Shown piece after piece: positions 38,546-46,308 of a stretch of 64,000 nt of DNA (within the stretch, counting starts at the first letter, position 1; the number at the start of each line of letters is the position of its first letter). Both the position numbers and the translations under genes were made by a program. The stretch covers positions 1 to 64,000 of the forward strand of contig NZ_LGLV01000004.1 in NCBI RefSeq assembly GCF_001687365.1. The letters run 5' to 3'. The notes beneath the pieces were generated by a model. It saw only the letters and a list, made by a program, of their open reading frames with translations, made no database searches and had not been told where the DNA came from. Origin of the DNA: Pararhizobium polonicum. GTDB taxonomy: Bacteria; Pseudomonadota; Alphaproteobacteria; Rhizobiales; Rhizobiaceae.

Positions 38546-40645
38546 ATGCTCGACAAGCAACAAGGCTCGCGCCTTGCCAATCTTTGGGATGACGGCAAGG
38601 CAGCCGGGATGAGTGAAGCAGAGCGGCTGCTCTATCGCTCGAACCTGCTCGGCTCCGACAAGCGCATCACCAATTATGGCGGCGGCAACACCTCTGCCAA
38701 GGTCCTGGAAAAGGATCCGCTTGGTGGCGGAACCGTCGAGGTTCTGTGGGTCAAGGGCTCCGGCGGCGATGTCGGCACCATCAAGATGGACGGCTTTTCG
38801 ACACTCTACATGGAAAAGCTGGAAGCGCTGAAGGGGCTTTACCGCGGCCTCGAGCATGAAGACGAAATGGTCGGCTACCTGCCGCATTGCACCTTCAATC
38901 TCAACCCGCGCGCGGCTTCCATCGACACGCCGCTGCATGCCTATGTGCCGAGGAAGCATGTCGACCACATGCACCCGGACGCGATTATCGCGATTGCCGC
39001 CTCGAAGAACAGCCGCGAGTTGACGCAACAGATCTTTGGCGATGATATCGGCTGGCTGCCCTGGAAGCGGCCGGGCTTCGAACTTGGCCTGTGGCTTGGA
39101 AAATTCTGCGCGGAAAATCCGAATGCACGCGGGTTGATCCTTGAAAGCCACGGCCTCTTCACCTGGGGCGACACGGCCAAGGAAGCCTACGAAACCACGA
39201 TCGAGATCATCAACAAGGCAATCGCCTGGTTCGAGACGACCAACACGGCCCCTGCCTTCGGCGGCGCGGTCAAGCCCGTGCTTCCAGCCGAGCAACGCCG
39301 CGCGGTCGCGCAGAAACTGATGCCGGTCATCCGTGGCATGATCAGTGCCGACGAGCGCAAGCTCGGCCATTTCGACGACAGCCAGGCCGTACTCGACTTC
39401 GTCACCTCGAAGAACCTCGCGCCGCTGGCAGCGCTTGGCACCTCCTGCCCCGACCATTTCCTGCGCACCAAGATCTGCCCGCTGGTGATCGATTTCGATC
39501 CGGCCAATCCCGACATCGACAAGACGCTGGCCGGCCTTGAAGCGGCCATCGCCGAATATCGCGCCGGCTACGCCGCCTATTACGAGCGTTGCAAGCGCGA
39601 CAACAGCCCGGCGATGCGCGATCCGAACGCCGTCGTCTACCTCATCCCCGGCGTCGGCATGATCACCTTTGCCAAGGACAAGGCGACTGCCCGGATTTCC
39701 GGCGAATTCTACGTCAACGCCATCAATGTCATGCGCGGCGCATCCGGCGTCTCGACCTATGTCGGCCTGCCGGAACAGGAAGCCTTCGACATCGAATACT
39801 GGCTGCTGGAAGAAGCCAAGCTGCAGCGCATGCCGAAACCGAAGATGCTGGCCGGCAAGATCGCACTGGTCACCGGCGGCGCCGGCGGCATCGGCAAGGC
39901 AACAGCCAACCGGTTGATGGCCGAAGGCGCTTGCGTCGTGCTCGCCGATATCGACGAGGAGGCCCTGGCTTCAGCGCAGGCTGAACTCGGTGGGCGTTAC
40001 GGCAAGGATTTCGTCCGCGCCGTCAACATGAACGTCACGGTCGAAGCCGCTGTCGAAAAGAGCTTTGCCGATGCGCTGCTCGAATTCGGCGGCCTCGACA
40101 TTCTCGTGTCCAATGCCGGCCTCGCCTCCTCCGCGCCGATCGAAGACACGACGCTGGCGCTGTGGAACAAGAACATGGATATCCTCGCGACAGGCTATTT
40201 CCTCGTTTCGCGCGAAGCATTCCGCATCTTCCGCAATCAGAAAGCCGGCGGCAACGTCGTCTTCGTCGCCTCCAAGAATGGTCTTGCCGCCTCCCCCGGC
40301 GCATCCGCCTATTGCACCGCCAAGGCTGCCGAAATCCATCTGGCCCGATGCCTGGCCCTGGAAGGTGCATCCGCCCAGATCCGCGTCAACGTCGTCAATC
40401 CGGATGCCGTGCTGCGCGGCTCGAAGATCTGGTCCGGCGAGTGGAAGGAACAGCGCGCTGCCATCTACAAGACGGATATGGACGGGCTGGAAGCGATGTA
40501 CCGCGAACGTTCCATGCTGAAGCTCAGCGTCTTCCCGGAAGACATTGCCGAAGCGATCTATTTCCTCGCCTCCGACATGTCGGCCAAGTCGACCGGCAAC
40601 ATCATCAATGTCGACGCGGGCAATGCCCAGTCGTTCACACGCTGA
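38546..40645 (+). CDS. rhaD: bifunctional rhamnulose-1-phosphate aldolase / lactaldehyde dehydrogenase RhaD
   Basis: This 699-residue fusion has an N-terminal class II aldolase/adducin domain (about 25-415) with metal-binding His141 and His143 (DHMHPD) and His202 (ESHGLF), and a C-terminal short-chain dehydrogenase (434-699) with TGGAGGIG at 443-450 and Tyr589/Lys593 as the active YxxxK. It would cleave rhamnulose 1-phosphate and then oxidise or reduce the lactaldehyde. This fusion is usual in rhizobial rha loci. It is the first gene of rhaD-rhaI with a GGGAGGAATG site before the start. Confidence 0.94.
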   Translation: MLDKQQGSRLANLWDDGKAAGMSEAERLLYRSNLLGSDKRITNYGGGNTSAKVLEKDPLGGGTVEVLWVKGSGGDVGTIKMDGFSTLYMEKLEALKGLYRGLEHEDEMVGYLPHCTFNLNPRAASIDTPLHAYVPRKHVDHMHPDAIIAIAASKNSRELTQQIFGDDIGWLPWKRPGFELGLWLGKFCAENPNARGLILESHGLFTWGDTAKEAYETTIEIINKAIAWFETTNTAPAFGGAVKPVLPAEQRRAVAQKLMPVIRGMISADERKLGHFDDSQAVLDFVTSKNLAPLAALGTSCPDHFLRTKICPLVIDFDPANPDIDKTLAGLEAAIAEYRAGYAAYYERCKRDNSPAMRDPNAVVYLIPGVGMITFAKDKATARISGEFYVNAINVMRGASGVSTYVGLPEQEAFDIEYWLLEEAKLQRMPKPKMLAGKIALVTGGAGGIGKATANRLMAEGACVVLADIDEEALASAQAELGGRYGKDFVRAVNMNVTVEAAVEKSFADALLEFGGLDILVSNAGLASSAPIEDTTLALWNKNMDILATGYFLVSREAFRIFRNQKAGGNVVFVASKNGLAASPGASAYCTAKAAEIHLARCLALEGASAQIRVNVVNPDAVLRGSKIWSGEWKEQRAAIYKTDMDGLEAMYRERSMLKLSVFPEDIAEAIYFLASDMSAKSTGNIINVDAGNAQSFTR

Positions 40646-40658
40646 TCCGGAGGACGAC

Positions 40659-41951
40659 ATGACACTGATGATCAGAAAAGACGTCATCGACGCCGACAAT
40701 GCCGCGCGTATTGCCGATCTGCAAACCGATTACGACCATCTCGGTGCGCAGCTTGCACGCCGGGGCATCGACATCGCGGCAATCAAAGCGCAAGTCACAG
40801 CTTACGGAGTGGCGGTCCCGTCCTGGGGCGTCGGTACCGGCGGCACACGCTTTGCGCGCTTCCCCGGCACCGGCGAACCACGCAACATCTACGACAAGAT
40901 CGAGGATTGCGCGGTCATCCAGCAGCTGACCAGGGCGACGCCGACAGTCTCGCTGCATATCCCCTGGGACAAGGTCGACGACCTGAGGGGATTGCGAGAA
41001 AAAGGCAACGCACTGGGCCTTGGCTTCGACGCGATGAACTCCAACACCTTCTCCGACGCCGCGGACCAGACCCATTCCTACAAGTTCGGCTCGCTCTCCC
41101 ATGCGGACCCTGCCACGCGCCAGCAGGCCGTCGATCACAATCTGGAATGCATCGAGATCGGCAAGGTGCTAGGCTCGAACGCCCTGACGGTCTGGGTCGG
41201 CGACGGCTCGAATTTCCCGGGCCAGGTGAATTTCACCAAGAGTTTCGAGCGCTATCTCGATGCGATGAAGGCTGTCTACAAGGGCCTGCCGGACGACTGG
41301 AAGATCTTTTCCGAACACAAGATGTTCGAACCGGCCTTCTACTCCACGGTGGTGCAGGACTGGGGCACCAACTATCTGATCGCACAGGAACTCGGCCCCA
41401 AGGCCCATTGCCTGGTCGATCTCGGCCATCATGCGCCCAACGTCAATATCGAAATGATCGTCGCCCGGCTGATCCAGTTCAAGAAACTCGGCGGCTTCCA
41501 CTTCAACGATTCGAAGTATGGCGACGACGACCTGGATACGGGCTCGATCGATCCCTACCGCCTGTTCCTCGTCTTCAACGAACTGGTCGATGCCGAGACC
41601 CGCAAGGCCGAAGGCTTCTCGCCGATGCATATGCTCGACCAGAGCCACAACGTCACCGACCCGATCGAGAGCCTGATGAACAGCGCCACCGAAGTCAGCC
41701 GCGCCTATGCGCAGGCGCTGCTCGTCGACCGCAAGGCACTCGCGGGCTATCAGGACGGTAATGACGCACTGATGGCGACGGAAACGCTGAAAAGCGCGTT
41801 CCGCACCCATGTGGAACCCATTCTCGCCATGGCGCGCTACGAAGCTGGCGGCGCAATCGCACCGGTCGCGGCATATCGCGCCAGCGGCTACCGCGCCAAA
41901 GTATCGGGCGAACGGCCAGCCACGAAGGGCGGCAGCGGCGGTATCGTCTAA
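40659..41951 (+). CDS. rhaI: L-rhamnose isomerase RhaI
   Basis: This is the L-rhamnose isomerase of the rhizobial/Pseudomonas-type (430 residues), a TIM-barrel sugar isomerase converting rhamnose to rhamnulose. Segments that fit include TVSLHIPWDKVDDLRGLREK, WKIFSEHKMFEPAFYSTVVQ, HCLVDLGHHAPNVNIEMIV and GGFHFNDSKYGDDDLDTG, which carry the metal ligands. The start at 40659 follows GGAGGACGAC. It ends the rhaD-rhaI unit before a strong terminator. Confidence 0.94.
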   Translation: MTLMIRKDVIDADNAARIADLQTDYDHLGAQLARRGIDIAAIKAQVTAYGVAVPSWGVGTGGTRFARFPGTGEPRNIYDKIEDCAVIQQLTRATPTVSLHIPWDKVDDLRGLREKGNALGLGFDAMNSNTFSDAADQTHSYKFGSLSHADPATRQQAVDHNLECIEIGKVLGSNALTVWVGDGSNFPGQVNFTKSFERYLDAMKAVYKGLPDDWKIFSEHKMFEPAFYSTVVQDWGTNYLIAQELGPKAHCLVDLGHHAPNVNIEMIVARLIQFKKLGGFHFNDSKYGDDDLDTGSIDPYRLFLVFNELVDAETRKAEGFSPMHMLDQSHNVTDPIESLMNSATEVSRAYAQALLVDRKALAGYQDGNDALMATETLKSAFRTHVEPILAMARYEAGGAIAPVAAYRASGYRAKVSGERPATKGGSGGIV

Positions 41952-41973
41952 GCCACGACACCTTTTTCGAATC

Positions 41974-42004
41974 GGCCCGGCGGGACACCTCCGGGCCTTT
42001 TTTT
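41974..42004 (+). terminator. rho-independent terminator after rhaI
   Basis: The arms GGCCCGG (41974-41980) and CCGGGCC (41991-41997) enclose a ten-base loop and are followed directly by seven T residues (41998-42004). It lies 22 bases past the rhaI stop and closes the rhaD-rhaI unit. Confidence 0.9.
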
Positions 42005-42171
42005 GCCTCTCGGATGCGAATTTCGTGACTTTCGCACGGAAACCATCGCTTCCCCGCGCAATTTTCAGTTCATTGACCACAAAAAAGCGTCAAAGATCGC
42101 GTTCCCCCTCTAACGGAAACCCCTTCTCGCTCTATCTTGTCTTGTGCGGATACAACGGAAAGGAACCATCC

Positions 42172-42426
42172 ATGGGTATCGAAAGCATCGTCGTATTTCT
42201 GATTGTCGGCGCCATTGCCGGCTGGCTTGCAGGATTGATCGTCTCGGGTTTCGGCTTCGGCCTCATCGGCAATATCGTGGTCGGCATCGTCGGCGCTTTC
42301 ATTGCGGGCGCACTCTTCCCCTATCTCGGCATCAGCATCGGCAGCGGCATCCTTGCCGCCATCATCCATTCAACGATCGGCGCCGTCATCCTTCTGGTGC
42401 TGATCCGCATCGTCAAAAGCGCCTGA
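42172..42426 (+). CDS. GlsB/YeaQ/YmgE-type small membrane protein
   Basis: This 84-residue protein is highly hydrophobic and Gly-rich, with three membrane segments (MGIESIVVFLIVGAIAGWLA, GFGLIGNIVVGIVGAFIAGA, SGILAAIIHSTIGAVILLVL). It fits the transglycosylase-associated/YeaQ family, whose members are often stress-induced and whose exact role is not established. AAGGAACC serves as ribosome-binding site. Just past its stop, CCCGGTT and AACCGGG (42441-42466) form a hairpin without a T run. Confidence 0.88.
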   Translation: MGIESIVVFLIVGAIAGWLAGLIVSGFGFGLIGNIVVGIVGAFIAGALFPYLGISIGSGILAAIIHSTIGAVILLVLIRIVKSA

Positions 42427-42495
42427 CGCCTCCAACGGATCCCGGTTTGCCGGAAGGTGAACCGGGCCCCATCTGTCCTGTCTTCGGGAGATATC

Positions 42496-42684
42496 ATGTC
42501 CGACCTCTACGATCCCCGGATCGAACAAGCGCTCCAATCGTTCATTTCCGATCATCCCGGGATGCACACGCGCGATCAGGCAATCGCCGCCATCCTGATC
42601 AACTGGTTCACCAGCCACGGCTACCTGCCGCACGACCAGGAAGGCACGCGCCCGGAAAATCTTGACGCGTCGAACGATGACTGA
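42496..42684 (+). CDS. hypothetical small soluble protein (62 residues)
   Basis: This begins MSDLYDPRIEQALQSFISDH and continues with the helix TRDQAIAAILINWFTSHGYL and an acidic end. GGGAG lies six bases before the ATG. It is probably helical and cytoplasmic. I do not recognise a family, though a short helical protein with the pattern RDQAI..IL..WL is common in rhizobial genomes. Neighbours on the same strand suggest no pathway. Confidence 0.65.
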   Translation: MSDLYDPRIEQALQSFISDHPGMHTRDQAIAAILINWFTSHGYLPHDQEGTRPENLDASNDD

Positions 42685-42753
42685 AAAGATCGCTGGATTG
42701 CCTGCGCGGACCCATGCGGGCGTGATGCCGATCAGAAAAGTCATGTGCAGCCG

Positions 42754-43215
42754 ATGAGCCTTTCCTCCGTCAAGACCTTCTTTGCCGAAAATGCTCCCGA
42801 TATCGCCGTCATCGAACTCCAGCAAAGCACCGCGACCGTGGCGCTGGCAGCGGAAGGGCATGGTGTCGCGCCGGCACAGATCGCCAAGACGCTTGCCCTG
42901 CGGGTGGCTGACAAGGTCATTCTGATCGTCACGCGTGGCGATGCCCGCCTCGACAACAAGAAGTACAAGGCCCTGTTTTCGACGAAGGCACGCATGTTGG
43001 GGTTCGACGAGGTCGAGGAAGAAACCGGGCATCCCGTTGGCGGCGTCTGCCCGTTCGGGCTCGCGCGACCGCACAAGGTTTATTGTGACATCTCGCTGAA
43101 AGCCTTTAACGAGGTCGTGCCGGCAGCCGGTGCGCCGCACGCGGCAGTGCGGATCAATCCCGAGCGCATGGCGGAACTCGCGTCTGCCGAATGGATCGAC
43201 GTTTCGGACGTTTAG
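42754..43215 (+). CDS. YbaK/EbsC-family aminoacyl-tRNA deacylase
   Basis: This 153-residue protein belongs to the YbaK/ProX editing-domain family, which hydrolyses mischarged tRNA such as Cys-tRNA(Pro). Characteristic parts are GVAPAQIAKTLALRVADKVI, VTRGDARLDNKKYKALF (with the catalytic-type Lys) and the GHPVGGVCPFGL loop. The ATG at 42754 is preferred over a GTG three codons upstream. It is monocistronic by spacing. The precise tRNA substrate cannot be read from the sequence. Confidence 0.9.
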   Translation: MSLSSVKTFFAENAPDIAVIELQQSTATVALAAEGHGVAPAQIAKTLALRVADKVILIVTRGDARLDNKKYKALFSTKARMLGFDEVEEETGHPVGGVCPFGLARPHKVYCDISLKAFNEVVPAAGAPHAAVRINPERMAELASAEWIDVSDV

Positions 43216-43340
43216 GTCAGTCTGCCTTTGAATGACCACAAAGGTTTCCTTCAAGTTAACGCCCAACGCAACGGTGCTTCGTCCGGAGGTGCCTTTTGCC
43301 GTTTGCATTTTCTGACATGACGTAAGGAGTTGACGACGCA

Positions 43341-43730
43341 ATGAACAGGCTTGTTTGCCCGCTCTTGCTGGGAGCTGCCATTGCCGCGCCCGCAGCAGCC
43401 ATGGATCAGTCACTGGTCAAGCAATTCGAGAAGCTCGACCCGCAGACCCGCCTGGAACAGCGTTGCGATACCGAAGCGATGTGGAAAATCAATGCGGACC
43501 AGGCAACGTTCAAACCCGACAAGGTGATCGCCTATACGTTTGCCGATCCGATCGTCGAAAACGGCACGATGAAAGCGCCAGGCGCGGTCTTTCGCAGCAA
43601 GGGTGAATGGTACAGGCTGAAATACAATTGCACTACCGGACCCGACCATATCGAGATGCTGTCGTTCAACTACAAGATCGGCGACCTCATCCCGCATGAC
43701 GAGTGGAACGCGCACTATCTTTATCCGTAA
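43341..43730 (+). CDS. DUF930 family secreted protein
   Basis: This 129-residue protein has a signal peptide (MNRLVCPLLLGAAIAAPAAA) and the DUF930 core with LDPQTRLEQRCDTEAMWKI, VIAYTFADP and FRSKGEWYRLKYNCTTGPD. DUF930 proteins are periplasmic or secreted and restricted mainly to Rhizobiales; no activity is established. Two Cys (in EQRC and YNCTT) could form a disulfide. A strong AAGGAG ribosome-binding site precedes the ATG. Confidence 0.88.
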   Translation: MNRLVCPLLLGAAIAAPAAAMDQSLVKQFEKLDPQTRLEQRCDTEAMWKINADQATFKPDKVIAYTFADPIVENGTMKAPGAVFRSKGEWYRLKYNCTTGPDHIEMLSFNYKIGDLIPHDEWNAHYLYP

Positions 43731-43747
43731 ACCGCTTGGGCTTGCCG

Positions 43748-43834
43748 TTACAGAACGATGAACAGGACCATGACGGCGCCGAAAGAAAGCGCGGCCAGGA
43801 TGTTCAAGAGCGTCTTCATGATATGGTCCGTCAT
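43748..43834 (-). CDS. possible very small membrane peptide (28 residues)
   Basis: The minus-strand frame reads MTDHIMKTLLNILAALSFGA and ends in VMVLFIVL. It would be a single membrane helix with a short N-terminal tail. AAGGA lies about nine to ten bases before the ATG. It ends 17 bases past the DUF930 stop, in convergent orientation. No family is known to me. Chance cannot be excluded for so short a frame. Confidence 0.3.
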   Translation of the reverse strand: MTDHIMKTLLNILAALSFGAVMVLFIVL

Positions 43835-44350
43835 GCCGAGCATCCTTTTGCTCCGCAGGACCCGTGAGACGGAATAGCTCGCAGCCTGCGGTGATCTTCG
43901 CCCGCAATCGGCACAACATCGTTGCCGATTGCGTCCAATCCCCTATCGCGCACCGGATCAGAAAAATGCTCTGGTCCACACGAAGGCGACTCTGCTCCAA
44001 TTTGCACCTTATTGGTTAAAATAGCGTCACATTCGCCCGAGCCATAGAGAGCAATTGTTAACCGTGATTTCTTCCATCCCGGCGCGTAAGCGCCCTGGGT
44101 GAAGCAAGGGACACCGCGGAGATCGAATAGCGTCGCGACAACGCGATGCGATGCAACTACACGGCGTCCATTCCGAACGCGGCGGTACGCAGAAAAATGA
44201 TCTGATTTTGAAATCATGTCCGAGCGTTGATTTTTCAATCGCTCACTGGGTTATGCGCGGAACTACAGTCGACACGCAAACCTGGCGCTCACAAGCGCGG
44301 CGGCCTTCCGCACCATGCGCGGCAACCGGAATTTTTGCCTGGCGGCGCGT
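43835..44350. other. gap of about 500 bases, no gene accepted
   Basis: Between the possible small peptide and the DUF2735 gene I see no reading frame with family resemblance, ribosome-binding site or codon pattern like its neighbours. The overlapping frames here give no hydrophobic or conserved pattern. No clear terminator or operator was found. Confidence 0.4.
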
Positions 44351-44542
44351 TCAGGACTTCGGCGTCTGCTCCTCGCGGACGGCTTCGTCATGATACCAGC
44401 TGCTGTAATCGACCGTGAGGACATGCTTCGGCCGGAAGTCTGCAACCGTGGCGGCCTGATCGAAGCGGCGGCTGCCCAGCTTCCGCCCACCAGCGGGGAA
44501 CTCGTAGATCTTGGCCGTACCGGCCGGAGACATCATTGCCAT
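44351..44542 (-). CDS. DUF2735 family small protein
   Basis: This 63-residue protein carries the DUF2735 hallmark TAKIYEFPAGGRKLGSRR near its N-terminus, followed by an acidic end with DYSSWYHDEAVREEQTP. DUF2735 proteins of unknown function are widespread in Rhizobiaceae, often beside glnII, as here. AAAAGGAAAAG serves as ribosome-binding site. It is divergent from glnII across a 500-base control region, so nitrogen control is a reasonable guess. Confidence 0.75.
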   Translation of the reverse strand: MAMMSPAGTAKIYEFPAGGRKLGSRRFDQAATVADFRPKHVLTVDYSSWYHDEAVREEQTPKS

Positions 44543-44645
44543 AGTGTCGCTTTTCCTTTTCTCACGGACCTCAGCGGGTCAGCTTGGGAACACTATAGCA
44601 GACTTGCGCGCGAATTGCGCGGATTGATTAAAAAAAAATCATTCA

Positions 44646-44672
44646 GCCTAAAAAATAGGCTATTTTTTAGGC
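44646..44672. repeat. perfect inverted repeat, 12-base arms, three-base centre
   Basis: The arm GCCTAAAAAATA (44646-44657) is the exact complement of TATTTTTTAGGC (44661-44672), with GGC between. It lies 104 bases upstream of the DUF2735 start codon and about 370 before glnII. It could be a regulator-binding site or a bidirectional terminator-like structure; the sequence alone does not decide. Confidence 0.75.
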
Positions 44673-44945
44673 ATCGTGTTTCGGATGCGTTTTTTGCGAT
44701 AAATTTTGTGCGGATGCACGCAAGTCAAATTGTCGCAAGTTTTGCGTAAAATTTGCGCATGAGGCTCTATTTTTCTTGAAAACGGCAGAGAAAACACACG
44801 GAAAAGATGGAAAACGATGGCAAAAAGTCCAGTTTCATCAGTGATTTCACATTTTCTGCCCGGACCCGCGTTCACCAGTCGACCGGAACCCTGTTTTGCC
44901 GCCATTTTGGCAAAAATCGGGGAAAGGGTCACTGCCGTCCCAAAC

Positions 44946-44960
44946 TGGCATGCCCTGTGC
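44946..44960 (+). promoter_or_regulatory. sigma-54-type promoter of glnII
   Basis: The sequence TGGCATGCCCTGTGC has GG at 44947-44948 and GC at 44959-44960 with exactly ten bases between, the -24/-12 arrangement of RpoN promoters, and it matches TGGCA at the upstream element. Transcription would begin near 44972, about 70 bases before the glnII ATG. glnII is known to be RpoN/NtrC dependent in rhizobia. Confidence 0.75.
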
Positions 44961-45042
44961 ATATAAGACGGCAGCCGTTGGCGGCACAGCGCGAGCGGGG
45001 CGTTCCCGACGCTGTGCATCATCAACCCATGAGAGGTTAGAA

Positions 45043-46083
45043 ATGACGAAATTTAAGCTCGAGTATATCTGGCTCGACGGATATACCCCGGTACCGAACC
45101 TTCGCGGCAAGACGCAGATCAAGGAATTCGACGCATTTCCGTCGCTCGAGCAGCTGCCGCTGTGGGGCTTTGATGGTTCGTCGACCCTGCAGGCCGAAGG
45201 CCGCAGCTCCGATTGCGTTCTCAAGCCCGTGGCGATCTATCCGGATCCGGCCCGCACCAACGGCGCGCTCGTCATGTGCGAAGTCATGATGCCGGACGGT
45301 GTTACGCCGCATGCCTCCAACAGCCGCGCGACCATCCTGGACGACGAAGGCACCTGGTTCGGTTTCGAGCAGGAATATTTCTTCTACAAGAACGGCCGCC
45401 CGCTCGGCTTCCCGGAAACCGGCTACCCGGCTCCGCAGGGTCCGTACTACACCGGCGTCGGCTATTCGAGCGTTGGCGATATCGCCCGCAAGATCGTCGA
45501 AGAGCATCTCGACCTTTGCCTTGCTGCCGGCATCAACCATGAAGGCATCAATGCCGAAGTGGCCAAGGGCCAGTGGGAATTCCAGATTTTCGGCAAGGGC
45601 TCCAAGCGCGCCGCCGACGAAATCTGGATGGCCCGCTACCTGCTGCAGCGCCTAACGGAAAAATACGGCATCGACATCGAGTTCCATTGCAAGCCGCTCG
45701 GCGACACCGACTGGAACGGCTCGGGCATGCATGCCAACTTCTCGACCAAGTACATGCGCGAAGTCGGCGGCAAGGAATATTTCGAAGCGCTGATGGCAGC
45801 CTTTGAAAAGAACCTGCTGGACCACATCGCCGTCTATGGACCGGACAATGACAAGCGCCTGACCGGCAAGCACGAAACGGCTCCGTGGAACAAGTTCAGC
45901 TACGGCGTTGCCGATCGCGGCGCATCGATCCGCGTTCCGCATTCCTTCGTCAACAACGGTTACAAGGGTTACCTGGAAGACCGCCGCCCGAATTCGCAGG
46001 GCTGCCCCTACCAGATCGCTTCCCAGATCCTGAAGACGATTGCCGAAGTTCCGACCGCAGGCAGCGTTTCGGCAGCGGCGTAA
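45043..46083 (+). CDS. glnII: glutamine synthetase type II (GlnII)
   Basis: This is the eukaryote-like glutamine synthetase II (346 residues), which makes glutamine from glutamate, ammonia and ATP. Diagnostic segments are MTKFKLEYIWLDGYTPVPNL, LPLWGFDGSSTLQAEG, the ATP/glutamate region TDWNGSGMHANFSTKYMRE and KHETAPWNKFSYGVADRGAS. GSII lacks the adenylylation site of GlnA (GSI) and is regulated mainly by transcription. A GAGAGG site precedes the ATG and a sigma-54 promoter lies about 70 bases further up. In rhizobia GlnII is induced under nitrogen limitation. Confidence 0.97.
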   Translation: MTKFKLEYIWLDGYTPVPNLRGKTQIKEFDAFPSLEQLPLWGFDGSSTLQAEGRSSDCVLKPVAIYPDPARTNGALVMCEVMMPDGVTPHASNSRATILDDEGTWFGFEQEYFFYKNGRPLGFPETGYPAPQGPYYTGVGYSSVGDIARKIVEEHLDLCLAAGINHEGINAEVAKGQWEFQIFGKGSKRAADEIWMARYLLQRLTEKYGIDIEFHCKPLGDTDWNGSGMHANFSTKYMREVGGKEYFEALMAAFEKNLLDHIAVYGPDNDKRLTGKHETAPWNKFSYGVADRGASIRVPHSFVNNGYKGYLEDRRPNSQGCPYQIASQILKTIAEVPTAGSVSAAA

Positions 46084-46098
46084 ATCATTAAAGCGTCT

Positions 46099-46131
46099 TT
46101 CATGGCGTCGGCTCACCGGTCGGCGCCATGA
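46099..46131 (+). terminator. possible weak terminator hairpin after glnII
   Basis: CATGGCG (46101-46107) and CGCCATG (46124-46130) form a seven-base stem some 18 bases past the glnII stop. No strong T run follows (ATTCTGTCC), so it may be an RNA-stabilising hairpin rather than a true terminator. Confidence 0.4.
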
Positions 46132-46308
46132 TTCTGTCCGGTTGACGGTCGCTGCATCGGCAAACCAAGGCTCCGGTGGATTGCCTCTCTCATCCAGACC
46201 GGCATCGCCGACTCCCCAAGCCGCTAGGCAATTTCCTGCACTGGTATTCCGGTTCCGCCGTGACTAACTTCACAGTCGACAGCACCGAACACCAGACGGG
46301 ATGCCACC

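Larger units (their letters stand above)
44543..45042. promoter_or_regulatory. divergent control region of DUF2735 gene and glnII
   Basis: This 500-base region is AT-rich and unusually full of symmetric elements. Seen are a perfect 12-base-arm palindrome (44646-44672), GTGCGGATGCAC (44709-44720), TTTTGCC/GGCAAAA with an eight-base spacer (44894-44915), several TTGCG repeats, and a sigma-54-type promoter (44946-44960). glnII is NtrC/sigma-54 controlled in rhizobia, so some of the dyads may be NtrC or other nitrogen-regulator sites. I did not see a full NtrC consensus. Confidence 0.6.
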
